Source: Lineus longissimus (taxonomy: Eukaryota; Nemertea; Pilidiophora; Heteronemertea; Lineidae). Taken from it: DNA of 64,000 bases. A model generated the notes under the pieces. It saw nothing but the letters and a program-made list of their open reading frames with translations. It did no database searches and was not told the DNA's origin. Positions 13,219 to 24,822 of this stretch are shown one piece after another. The translations under genes were made by a program, and so were the position numbers. Positions within the stretch are counted from its first letter, which is position 1. The number at the start of each line of letters is the position of its first letter. The stretch spans positions 8,184,001 to 8,248,000 of the forward strand of contig NC_088314.1 in the NCBI RefSeq assembly GCF_910592395.1, given 5' to 3'.

Positions 13219-13351
13219 GGCCCTGCTTGTTCAAAACAAATTTTGTCACTAATGCTGGCGTTAACTTAAAACTTGGCGTTATCTTTTTCAGTCACGCCAA
13301 GTTAAGTTAACGCCAGCATTAGTAAAAGAACTGTTTTGAACGACCGGGCCC
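13219..13351. mobile_element. Hairpin MITE, copy 1 (GGGCCCGGTYGTTCAAAAC ends)
   Basis: The two arms are near-perfect inverted repeats of about 55 bp. The left arm has TTGTTCAAAAC and ACTAATGCTGGCGTTAACTT; the right arm is its reverse complement and ends GTTTTGAACGACCGGGCCC. The loop is only about 15 bp. There is no coding capacity. A diverged copy with matching ends is at 25741-25870, which marks this as a mobile family and not a local palindrome. Confidence 0.7.
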
Positions 13352-13884
13352 AGGATGATATATGCCATGAATATTACAGGCCATTTTCTACTAAACAAAC
13401 TAACATTGACAGGGGTAGCGTTTTGTCAGCGCCACCACTCAAAAGCAGTTGCCCACCAATTATTATAGAACCACATGCTTTGACCAAAGATTGATATATA
13501 TTTTTATCAATATCCATCAAAAAGCCATAATAGTGCCAATTTATGGCCAGAACACTTGACATTTACACCAATTTGTAAAGATGAATCAAATCAAATATCT
13601 ATACTTGATCAAATCAATACAATAATCTTTGAAAATTTCGGGCGAAAGTAGGGCACGTCTTTAACGAGGTCTTTCAAAAGAGTGGCAGCCAGACATGGTC
13701 AATTGAGTTCAGCTCGGTATGAACGTATACCAAATTATTGATCTTCAATATTCCTTGGCAAAACATTGCTGGCGATATGAGGGCAATGATTTAAACTCCA
13801 GCTATCGACCAACCTAGAAAGATGTGGAAGATATCGAAATCGTTCAACAGGACTGTTACACCCTGGTAAGTTTTTGCTGATTTC

Positions 13885-14055
13885 GGAGATGTTTCTCAGT
13901 TTGAAATGGTCAGTGGTGTTGGCTAAAGACAAGAAAAGAAGGCATACTTTGGTATATTTTTAGGCCATGTCTTTTTTTCAGTTTGAAATATGGATGGTCA
14001 ATGGTGTCAGCTAAAGACAAGCAAAGAAGTCACACTTTGGTGTATTCTTTAGACC
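13885..14055. repeat. Two tandem direct repeats, about 87 bp each
   Basis: The words TCAGTTTGAAAT, GGTCARTGGTGT, GCTAAAGACAAG and CTTTGGTRTAT occur in the same order twice, starting near 13895 and 13978. This is a simple local duplication upstream of the Shisa-like B exons. Confidence 0.6.
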
Positions 14056-14409
14056 TATCGCGATCGGGAAATGAGGAAGGCACTAAAACGAACAGAACAG
14101 GAACTACATCATCACTGCAGGGACATAATGCACGAGCATGATAAATCCTTTCTGTTTCGTAGGTGGCACCCCAAGTATTTCAAGGAGGTGGACGTGATGT
14201 CGGAGAGATTGACACAGCGGGGCCTATCTCCTTGTTGGGACGACGCAAAGTGACGTCAAGACTCATTTGTTCCCCTGTGTTCACAAGGAATCACGGAATC
14301 CTTTTTCATAAGATATATTACAGTAACCTGTTTCTGACATGCACAGGAAGGCATTGGCGAATTACAAGACACATCTAAATTATATTTAATCAGTGCATTG
14401 TTTCCACAG

Positions 14410-14954
14410 AACCATGAGCGAAATACTGACGATTACTCTGGCCCTATCTGGCACGATACTGGTTGGGACAGTCATCAGCCTGGTCATCATAGCCGCAGTC
14501 ACCAGAATATGTTATCCGCCCAAAGATGAGGAGAAAAACGAAAAAGGTAAGAAATATATATGTCATGATGTAAACTCTCCTTTTCTACTCCGGTGTTCAC
14601 TGGTACAATATATCCATACATTACAAGTGTACAACTCGTTGACACTTACAAGGAGCCGATCTTTCGTTCTTTTGTTTTCTTGTCTTCTTCTTCCTCTTCC
14701 TCTTGACTGGGGTCAGTCAATACTCTGTGACGGCCATACGGTAAAGTCTTAATTTTGTTATCTACCTCCCTCATATTTCTTTTATAGATTCCAATCAACG
14801 GCAGTCCAGGCTGGGAAAAGTAGGCGTGAACAATTCTGAAGATGAGGTAGCAATCGTCGAAGAATCATATGCGCCTGATCGATCGGGTCCTTCGGATTCA
14901 TTTTCCCCAACGACCACAGTGACCCATGGCGCATCATCATCGTCACCAGTGTAA
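14410..14954 (+). CDS. Shisa-like paralog B: membrane and cytoplasmic exons only
   Basis: Two exons are supported. 14410-14546 encodes a single membrane helix (SLVIIAAVTRICYPP at its end) and is exactly 137 bp with the same phases as the membrane exon of gene A. 14788-14954 encodes a short acidic, Ser-rich tail ending in TAA at 14952-14954. Both have good acceptors (TTTCCACAG, CTTTTATAG) and the first has a GTAAGA donor. The tail has no PPxY motif, unlike A, C and D. I cannot find a signal-peptide exon or a six-cysteine exon between 12425 and 14409. Either B is a decayed duplicate with its front lost, or these exons are an alternative 3' end for the ectodomain exons of gene A, with which the phase agrees. 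An ATG lies at codon 2 of the membrane exon, so a tail-only product is also possible. Confidence 0.55.
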
Positions 14955-16732
14955 ACAAACATATTCTGGATGACTGGAACGTGACGCACTGCGATTTGTC
15001 AGATCTTTTCCAGATGACGAATCAGATTACGTCTTGACAAACAAGGCTCTGAGACAACAGCGTTCTTCAACGAGCTTTTAAAGGGACAAATTGGACATGA
15101 GAGATGTTGATTTTTGGGGGGAAATGGCCCCCAGCAGGACTGTGACTTCTCCAAACAGGATCATTGAAAATCATTGAACTGGAATTTAAACACTTCAACG
15201 GAAATTATAGGGTCACCAGATATTCGCAAGCCATGTCCAAAATTGCCTCACAACACTTGCGGAAATTATTATTACAGATCAGCATTAGTGTGGCGCTACA
15301 CGTGGCGGCGCATAGTGGCGAGTTGGCACATTATCCTCCAGGCAGCTTAAATCCAACGCCCAAGTTGTCCCTTTCTGAAAAGATCGCTTCTGGTGCTATC
15401 ACACGGGCTGCTGTCAAAGACGAAATCGGAACATGTACTGCGCGCCTGTAAAAGGAATCAGACTGGGAGAATATATCATGGGACGGAACAATCTCCTTTT
15501 GGACGGTAATCCTGCTACAGCGGTAACGAGTGCAGTGGGCATTTTCATGTCATTGTTTTTTTCAGAAGGAGATGGGGCGGGGGGGGGGGGGGTCTTTACA
15601 GTTCTTTTCTGTTACTGCATAGCAAAAAAATCAAGTATAATAAAAGAAGTAAGTTTCTGATGTATAATTACATGTATTGCGATACAGTTCAATATGTGTG
15701 TAATTATGATTGTACATAAGTATAGTATATGTTGGCTACATAAATCATTAAATATTATCATTGTCCCATTTATCTTATTTCTTTTATCTTATGTACTTTC
15801 GTATCACGAAGTGCGATCTGGCATTTCGTGTTGTTTGGGACATTCACCAAGATTTTGGCCGCCTTCCTACATCTGTAATTTGCGAGAATTCCTGTCAAAT
15901 TTTACTGTTACATAACAGAGGTGTAACATTTCTTGCCCAGTTATCAAATGTCATCAAATAAATCAAGTTGGAAAAAATAGAATACGCACGTATCGAAACG
16001 ACAGGAAAAGTCACAATACATATTCGCCCTTCTATGCATGTACCATTAATTGATTTATATAATATTATTAACCATATAATATATTTACTTAAGCAATGGC
16101 CTGTTTTACGTAATTAGCACATAACGTTATACGGAACATGAAATCATAACAAAATCGATCAAAACAAAAAGGTACAGCAGCATTGGCGAAACTTTTTCGG
16201 AGTGCAGATGCCGTTTTCGTTCACCAGAACCACCGCTGTGTTGACGGGACAAACCCAATGATGGGACAATGGGAATAGGACCGCTGGTAACTTTCGAAGT
16301 TACAGGTCAAGTTCTTTTGGTGAGTGAGTATATGCGATATTTTCAAAATATTTTCATCTCAGTTACCTTTTTCAACCACAGTCGAGGAAGCGAAGTCTCC
16401 GTCGAGCTCCATGTCACATGGCAAAAAAATGATGATGATAATCCTCCAGAGATGAATGTCATGATAAAACCATTCCAAAGGGAGCGACTGGCCCCCTAAT
16501 AGTCGTTTGGTGAACCGCTTTTTAGCTCAGTCAACTGGCCACTGCTGTTCATAAACTGACAAATCTTACTTCTGGTAGTTTGACTTCAAAGTTTGTCAGC
16601 TTACCAAGGAGTTTGGTCACCAGTTACCTTAAATTGGTCAACTTACCAATTAAGCCATTTTTTTCTCCAGCCACAGTCTCTTTTCTCGCTTCAGCAACAG
16701 GAGGCGAATACAGCGCCAATCACGTTGACCAG
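14955..16732. other. Stretch between Shisa-like B and C, possible exons only
   Basis: An open frame from ATG 15233 begins with a signal-like sequence (LLLQISISVALHVAAHS) and could be a first exon for gene C, but no convincing phase-1 donor follows it. A segment after a CCACAG acceptor at 16381 could be another exon, again unproven. There is a run of 14 G at 15579-15592. The rest looks non-coding and AT-rich. Confidence 0.35.
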
Positions 16733-18309
16733 GGGACATCGGCAAAGACACTTCCACGTACTACTGGGGTGGTGTTGATTACAAGCATGCGCAAGAGCAG
16801 CAGACGAACAAAACTTCCACAGCAAAAACAGATCGGGACTATGATGCAAGTTTCGGCAGAGACGTCGAGAATACACAAACGCAAAGATTATCTGCAATGA
16901 ATAACGATCCTCAGAGAGGTCGCCGGGAATATCTGTAAGTTAAAGTATGATATAAATCATCCTCGGATACCAGGGTCACTTGCATGCGCGGGAGGTTGTT
17001 AGTATCGAGTAAAAGGATCAGGATGGATGTAAAGTGGTAAAGCATGTCTTGAGGCAGTTCATAGGCATCCTATATATTATAAGGGGGAGGGAGGAAGCCG
17101 ATCTATACTGCGTCCGGAGTGTAGGCATCCTTACGTAAAAGGTCCGTCAGGCAGCATCATCATTTGTATTGACCGTAGCAAACCTACATATAACATGCGC
17201 GGATTTGGATTTTTCCATGACTCTGATGAATGGTCGTTACGGTCGGTCATTGCCGGCACGTACTGATAAGGAAGTGATGCGAGGTGCGAGATTCCATAAT
17301 TTGATTTATTTAACATAACGCTCTTTAATTGTTGCATTTTTTCAGCCCCCAGAACACCCTGTATGCTGTGGCCGCCATTTTGGGCGTCATTCTCCTCTTA
17401 CTCATCCTCGTTTTCATTGCGATGATCTGCTCGAAGAAGCACTCGAGGAGGAGCAGAAATAGAGGTAAGTTTGTTGAAGCTCAGTAATGTATACGTTCTA
17501 AGGCTCGAGGGCAAATACGGTGTAACACTACCAGTGTCACCCTGGAATTGTTTCAAACTATTTCGCAGAAAGGGCGCATGTTTGGAGAAGGAGGGATGTT
17601 TACTCTACCGAGGAGGGGGCCGTCGGTAATAACTGAATTGTGCGTGTCTAGGCTGTAGGTTGAGTAAACAGAATGGAACATGTATGGAGAAGAAGGACCT
17701 GTGAATTAGAATGTCATAGTTCACTCCGTTCGTCAGGCAGTCTGAAATAAGTCCACCTAGAAACACCTTGCTCTGGCGGCTACCTTCGAAAGGAAAACCT
17801 AGTACGTCCTGAACTTGCATGGTAAATGTCACAAAATAGCAGCGCAAATGGCAAAGCAGCATTTTTTCTCATACCCAATTGACCTTTTTCTTCCAGGCGC
17901 CGTGCATTTTAACCCGCGGCCAAATCGCATCACCATCCATCCACAGACCGGTGCGAGAGGTAGCTACACGGGCATCTACACCTTACCATTAAACCACGGG
18001 GACCCTCTCCCATTCCTCCCTCCTTACGCACATTCACCACCACCATACGAAGAAACGGCCGCCGCGGAGGATAGGCAGCGCACTCTTGATGACCATGGGA
18101 CACCGTCCACGGAAGATAGAATGGACAACAACCTAACTCGCGGGTCTTCCGCGGAAGTTCCGCGGATGATTGTGTCGCACAGGCGGGCAGCGGCAGTCCA
18201 TAGCCGCCCGCCCCCAATCACCCGCAGTGCATTAGCCAGGGTTCGGCCTCTACGGTCAATGGGACTTGTTCCAGTGCATGTTAGTCAAGAAATGCCAAGT
18301 GTGGATTGA
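16733..18309 (+). CDS. Shisa-like paralog C, ectodomain without the six-cysteine motif
   Basis: Three exons are proposed: 16733-16934 (phase 1 in, phase 2 out, GTAAGT donor), 17346-17464 (membrane helix, phase 1 out) and 17897-18309. The last exon is clearly paralogous to that of gene A: ITIHPQTGARGSYTGIYTLP parallels its VTI..GYPGVYSVP, and both continue into LPPYAHSPPPYEE-like motifs with a PPPY. The membrane exon has LLLLILVFIAMIC followed by a KKHSRRSRNR stop-transfer cluster. The first proposed exon ends MNNDPQRGRREY, similar in position and content to the stalk of gene A, but has no cysteine, and its acceptor lacks a good pyrimidine tract. A signal-peptide exon was not identified with confidence. 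The tail also has an Arg-rich C-terminal half. Confidence is high for the last two exons and low for the first. Confidence 0.65.
17050..17140 (-). repeat. Dispersed short element, copy 3 (diverged)
   Basis: On the minus strand this has CTACACTCCGGACGCAGTAT followed by a diverged body. It shares the leading word with copies 1, 2, 4 and 5. It lies in the intron before the membrane exon of Shisa-like gene C. Confidence 0.45.
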
Positions 18310-18912
18310 ACGATAACGATGTGATACTTATCATTAGGACCAAAATTCAAATTTCATTTCTTTGACGATCAGCAGTGTTATATTATAGGCAGCATGTTTC
18401 CTACTTCATTTTTTATAAAATAACTCTCGACAGTTTCATAATCTAGGCACAAATCTGATCTCAAATGAAAAGTGCACGAGAGTGCTGCCAAAATCAATGG
18501 CATGAATAATTTGATTTATATTATGAAAGATATTGAGCTGAGGTACGAAATGGCGACAATATTATCAAAAGGCTTAGTTTTGGTCGATTTTGTTGCTCAT
18601 GCTTTGCAAGTGAAAGTTTTCTTAGTGAAACTCTATATTGTAGAAAACGAATTCAATTTTGGTTATCGTGGTATACAATGTATGCACTTACTGGTTATGT
18701 TAAATGTATAGTCGGTTAATCTACTTTCGGAAGGGCCTATGAGCAACTAGTTAATTGATCCCTCCTCAATGCAAGCTAAGTTGTGTTGGTGTTTGCTCGG
18801 TGACCGACACACTATACTCCAGTGCCCCGAACATTCGCTGTGTGTGGATGCTCTTTGGGGATAATGTGTGTGTGAAGGAATGTAGTCGCCAAAATCAAGA
18901 TCCGGAGAAGAA

Positions 18913-20340
18913 ATGATGGCCTCACCGCTGGCGGTGATCCTGCTGGTCACTGGGATGTTGTCAATGTCGACTGGTAGGTGTATTTTATAAGATCTTCCAC
19001 CGGCTATGACAAAAATAGCTTTCCGTCACCTCTCTCCAAACCATGATTGCCTTCATTCCAGCCTTCAGCAGACGACTGCTCAATGACGACGACGATACCC
19101 CGAACGAATGCTACGCGTACGAAGATCTCTCCGGGTTGAGGCAGAACGGCTTCGAATGCGGAGTAGACTTCTGCTGCGGCGACGCTACCAACAAGTACTG
19201 CTGTTCCGATTCCGACCTTGCCATTTTGGCGCTGGATAACCCGGACCTGGAGGACTGGGATGCTGCCGAGAAGGAAAGTAGGAAGAATATTGACATCAAT
19301 CCATATGAGTGAGTATGACGTTTTCAGACCTTATTCACGTTCACGAAGGTTTTATGAAATATACTGTTATCGCAAAAGATATTTGGTTTGTCAAAGCAGT
19401 GATATTATACTAACATTGAAAATCGTCGTCTCCCTTTCTTTCGGAATCTTCGCCAACACAATCATTTTCTTGATCAGTTCCCATCAACAGTAGGCCTACA
19501 ACCACCGATCATTGTCGTCGGATGGCCCTTTACCCTGTTATCATAATCTTAATTGTCCACTTCATTCCATTCAGCTACATCATCCCAGTTGTATCTGTCA
19601 CGGCTTTTGCTGTGGTCGTCATCGTCATCGTACTCTGTATTTGTAATTACAAGAAGAACAGAGGGATAGTCCACGATGCTGATATGATCAAGATGAAAAA
19701 GGCTAAGAAAAGCAAAGGTAAGATGGAAAAAATGCACATCAAATCAAAAATATATCAGAGATCACACTTGAAAGAGCACTTACCTTTGTTGGAAAAAACT
19801 TTTGCCAACAATGTTCCAGAGTCTGCTTCTGCTCGGTAGGAAAGTTGTTCTTTGTTTTACGTCAGATTCCCTGCAACATGTTGCAATGGTAAAAACGATT
19901 GGGAACCTTAGTTGTAAAATAACGATAGCTCACCTTTTGGTTTGTTTGCAGACAAAAAGGAAAAGAAAAAGTTTAACAAGAGGAAGAAGAAGAAGGCACC
20001 TATTGACGTGGACTTGCAAGTCAAAGATTCAGACGTACCGCTTCACGAATCGGGCCAGCCTCAAATATACCACATCAGGTATCCTGAAGATGACCCTTAC
20101 CACCTGCCGCCATTGCCAAGAAAGTTCCAGGCATGCCCGCAAGATGGCGCCAACGGAAACGTCTCGCCATCATCGTCTGCTGTTTGGAACAACACTACTC
20201 ATCAGGCAGGGGCGCTGCAGATGTATGGTGGGGATCTCTATGGCGATGTTGGCAGCCCACCGCCTTATTCTGTTTCTTTGGCGAGCGGGGGAAAGATCTA
20301 TTCAAATAGCAACCACATTGATATAAATTCTATGCAATAA
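18913..20340 (+). CDS. Shisa-like six-cysteine transmembrane adaptor, paralog D
   Basis: Four exons encode 279 residues: 18913-18973 (signal peptide, PLAVILLVTGMLSMSTG, phase 1), 19062-19308 (ectodomain, phase 2), 19575-19717 (membrane helix, phase 1) and 19952-20340. Exon phases equal those of gene A. The ectodomain has C-x15-C-x4-CC-x7-CC (ECGVDFCCG then KYCC), preceded by an Asp run and followed by an acidic stalk. The helix is rich in Val and Ile (FAVVVIVIVLCIC). The tail begins with a strongly basic stretch (KKEKKKFNKRKKKK) and later contains a GSPPPYS motif, a PPxY of the WW-binding type. The poly(A) signal AATAAA at 20336-20341 overlaps the stop codon TAA at 20338-20340. It is the most diverged member of the cluster outside the cysteine core. 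Confidence 0.87.
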
Positions 20341-22000
20341 AACATTAAAATGTGGCGGTAGACTCTAAGGAGTATTAATTGTAGGGGCACATGCATATCC
20401 GTCACACCAGAACAGAGTGATTCCGTTAATTTTTCCGTGGTAATCTCGTATGTGCATCTTAATAGAAAGTCCCATGAGCATAAATCTAATCTTGATATTT
20501 CATCTGAGCTTGCTGGCGACAAATTAGTGATTATACAGTGTACTTATATAAATAGTGCAGTGAGACGGAGGAACCTCTTTATTACGATATTCGATATATA
20601 TCATATTCTAAGATCGAATACGACATGATAGCATTTCGGCCAAAGTGCTCTTGACTGAAGACCGACCAGCTCGCCTGGACTCCCGAGCCAATACGTCATC
20701 CTAAACGGGGGAAGGGACGAGGCCTACCCACACGTCCGGAGTGTAAGCACGCCAGGCTAAAGCCACGGTGAAATTTTACGCTCGGAACCTGAATGGTATC
20801 TTGCTCTAATGTCATCGAAGATCAATTTAGGGATTAGGCGTTTGGTCGATAGCTCATCATCAGATTATATAAACATGCATTTCGATGATAATGTAGTTGT
20901 TCCTGATCAATATCTGGCTAAAGTACGTGAAAGCTATATTTACATTCATAATATAGTAAGATTATGAGTAATAGCAGTTTGCTATGATTGACTGTTGTGG
21001 TCGTGACAATGAACGTAGGGTGTCCGGGGGTGTATCTTGCTTGGGAACCTCCGATACGAAGTCTTCATCGTTCTCTGATGGATGGTTCCTGTTCTGCCGC
21101 GTGCGGTTGACTCCTTGGCAAGGTGCACCTGGGGACACAGCTAACGGCATAAAGTCACGCGCGTAAATAATTATGCTGGTTACAAACAAAGGAAATAATC
21201 ATATCGTTGTATATGTCGTATTAGCTGTCCTGTTCTCCTTTCAATGTAGCCTCGTCTAAGTAAAGGGAAATTGTGCAGCGTGAAAAAGAATTATGGATTG
21301 GGGTCAGCTGTAATTTCATTTTTCATTGTGATAATTATCAGTTAATGGAGTTGGTCTAATTAGAGTTTTGATAGAAAAGTACACGATAAAATGCTCTCTG
21401 TAACATTATGGTAGAAAAACGAATTATCGGGGAGCAATAATGTTGTTTATTACGTTCCGTTGATGCTTTTTCCGTCAAACAATATAGCGAAGCAACAGCT
21501 GGGCCACATTTGTAGCTAGGATACCCTTGGGATGCACGAAAGCGGCTTTCTGACAGGGAATAAAGACATCTTTCAGGCTAAAACTAGCATAAAATTATCG
21601 ATCCCAAAGCAAACACGATACATCTTCACCTGATTATAATTGGTGTTTGTCCGCCTGAATCGGTTGGTTTCAGTGCAAAGTCAACAGTCAACTCTTATCC
21701 CCGGGATCCGAGAGGCGGATCAGTGTAACTTTGGTGGAGTGGAATCGCGCATGATTCACCGCTCACCCCGTCGTGCGCAAGGAAAAGCTCATCCCCGTAT
21801 CCTGCGCGAGCTTCCAAGCGGCTGAAGTATACCAGATGGGCGTCAGCCACTTACGCAACTGTGGGTGTTCTCAAATCTCAAGGATCCAATCGACAGGTAA
21901 CGCTTCTCCGGGCACTTCTTCAAGCAGACAAGCGAAAACCTCCTCCTTCGCGTAGTACGCTACCGCTACTCATTTGGAACCTTTCCATCGGCCAGGCATC
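20341..22000. other. Intergenic stretch, no gene seen
   Basis: I see no coding exon. A diverged fourth copy of the dispersed ACTCCGGACGYR element lies on the minus strand at about 20685-20750. The last 200 bp probably contain the promoter and 5' untranslated region of the next gene. Confidence 0.45.
20685..20750 (-). repeat. Dispersed short element, copy 4 (diverged)
   Basis: On the minus strand this reads TTACACTCCGGACGTGTGG, then GTAGGCCTCGTCCCTTCCC, then TTTAGGATGAC, the same order of words as in copies 1 and 5. Confidence 0.5.
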
Positions 22001-24784
22001 ATGGGTTGTTCAGCTCTCCTCCTCGCGGTCCTTCTCACCTCCATCCAACTCTACTCCGTACAAGGATGCTCCGAGCCTGTCAACTACGTGCCTTGGACTG
22101 CCCAAAGGAAGACTGCTTTCAGCAAGGTGGTCGTCTTGGCCAAAATAAAAGCGACGTTCGTTGACCCGAAGTTTGACTATGGCGAGGGATCACGGACTTA
22201 CAACGCGGAGGCAGAGGTGATGTGTGTGTTCAAGGGAGAGACGGCGAGGATACCGGCGCTACTTAATGTCACCGAAGCAGGTGAGTTGGTTTTTATTTAA
22301 TCACTGGCTTCACTTTTATTCCATTAAGCAATTTGAGTATATGATCTACATTAACGACTTTCTTCGAGTGGCACGTTTTTAGACTTTCTGTCGTCTTGGC
22401 TTACCCATGAGCAACGTTCCACCCTGCCGAGGGATCATGATTGGTCAAATATCGTATTTGTCATCTACAACCGGAAGTCCTGCCACGTCAAATGCTGCTG
22501 AATAAAGTGACGAATTGATTAAGTATCGATCTTCAAATTTTGGTCAGCACAACCTACGAGTACACCGACTTCTCCTATACTCTTTGTAACGGATATCCAA
22601 ACCATTAGGGTGTTTTTCTCGGGGAATGTCCACTTTTGATAACATTTCAGAAATGATAAGGTGTAAGAAAGAAACATTTGACTTCAAAAGTCGTGCTCTG
22701 GTTCTGAAAGAGAGCGATGGAGGTCATTGCCAAACTATTTTATCAACTCACCTCATGCTACAGGTTGAAAACGGGGCAATTTCGAAAATATTCATGAAGT
22801 ATACTGTCTGGATTATCTTCGAATTTACATTATAAGTGCACCCCAGAACGATGCATGACATGACCTATCATGTTTTGCTATTGACCTTCAAGAGAGGCCA
22901 ATAGTGACACGCTGTTCAACTGCATGGCAATTCCTCAAACACCACCAACTACAGACATTCATCGCATCATCGAAATGACGGACGTCTGCTTTCCATTCCA
23001 ATCACGTACTTTGCCTCTTTACGCGGAGTGGTTGTATTTTCGCAAGCTGACCACTGCATGGGTCGTTCGGTATAAATCTTCTGAGTGCTGCTTTCACATG
23101 CCCGACAGAAATATGAGACAGTGGTAACCTGAAGAATGGTTGTTCGGCATAATAATTGGCACCTTACCCTAATTGATGTGCCGGCGAAGTTGGTCATACA
23201 TACATGTAGAAATGAAACGGCCAGGGGCCATTGTGCTCACCGTATAGATATTTGGTGCTTTGTAATTCATCCAGATTAAGAAACATTGTACATGTATAGT
23301 ATATAGGTCAAACCAAAGTCGGTATGACATGTGATGTATCGTTGCTTGGAGTAAGTACCATAAGAATATCATCAAAAACAAGACAATAATAAACGAGATA
23401 TTGCACTTTTTACCTATTTTAGTTTTGGCCTCCTGGTGGCCGAGTTGAGTACCAGATCAGATCGAAATTCGGTGTCCGAGGCTACATGACGTAGGGAGTC
23501 ATGTGTATCAAATTTCAAGTTCAAAGCTTTAGTGGTTAAGAAACGTGCCATAGTTACAATCAAACGACAAATTTACGCCATTTGACCTCTGTGACCTTGA
23601 AAAGCAGGTCAGATCAAAAACTCATATGATATGTGATGTATCCTTGCTAGGAGAACCTACCATAAAAATGTTATTGAAAACGAATCACTAAAAATAAGCA
23701 AGATATTGCACTTCTTACTTTTTCCATTATGGCCCCCTGGTGGCCGAATAAAGAATCAGATCGAGCCAAAATTTGGCATCAGAGGTTATCTGATGTAGGG
23801 GGTTATATGCACCAAGTTTCAAGTTCATAGCTTTACTGGTTAAGAAACGTGCCATAGTTTACACTCTAACGGCCAATTTACGCCATATGACCTATGTGAC
23901 CTTGAAAAGTAGGTCAAATTGAAAACCCGTAAGATATGTGATGTATTCTTCCTAAGGGTACCTACCATAAAAATTTTATCGAAAACAAGTCACTTATAAG
24001 CGAGATATCACACTTTTTAGATTTCCACTTTTGGCCCCCTGGTGGCAAAGTTGAGAATCAGATCAAACTGAAATTCAGCACCAGAGGCTATGTGATATAG
24101 GGGGTTATATGTACCAAGTTTCAAGTTCATAGTTTTAGTGGTTAAGAAACATGCCATAGTTTACACCCTAACGGCCAATTTACGCCATATGACCTCTGTG
24201 ACCTTGAAAAGTAGGTCAAATTGAAAACCCGTAAGATATGTGATGTATTCTTCCTAAGGGTACCTACCATAAAAATTTTATCGAAAACAAGTCACTTATA
24301 AGCGAGATATCACACTTTTTAGATATCCACATTTGGCCCCCTGGTGGCAAAGTTGAGAATCAGATCAAACTGAAATTCAGCACCAGAGGCTATGTGATAT
24401 AGGGGGTTATATGTACCAAGTTTCAAGTTCATAGCTTTAGTGGTTAAGAAACGTGCCATAGTTTACACTCTAACGGCCAATTTACGCCATATGACCTCTG
24501 TGACCTTGAAAAGTAGGTCAAATTAAAAACCCGTATGATATAAGATGTATATCTGCTATGAGTACCTACAACAAAAGTTTCATCGAAAACAAGTCACTAA
24601 TAAGCGAGATATCACACTTTTTAGATATCCACATTTGGCCCCCTGGTGGCCAAGTAGAGAATCAGATCGGAGAGAAATTTAGTGTCACGGGTCATCTGAC
24701 CTAGGGGGTCATGTTTACAAAGTTTTAAGTTCATAGGCCTAGCGGTTAAGAAACGTGCCACTGTTTTTGAACTAGGATACGACG

Positions 24785-24822
<38 letters not shown>

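Noticed and set aside
15164-15451. Signal-peptide exon for Shisa-like gene C
   Set aside because: The hydrophobic start is attractive but no phase-1 donor of reasonable quality follows, so it is recorded only as a possibility.
19802-20326. 174-codon plus-strand frame
   Set aside because: Out-of-frame reading across intron 3 and exon 4 of Shisa-like gene D.
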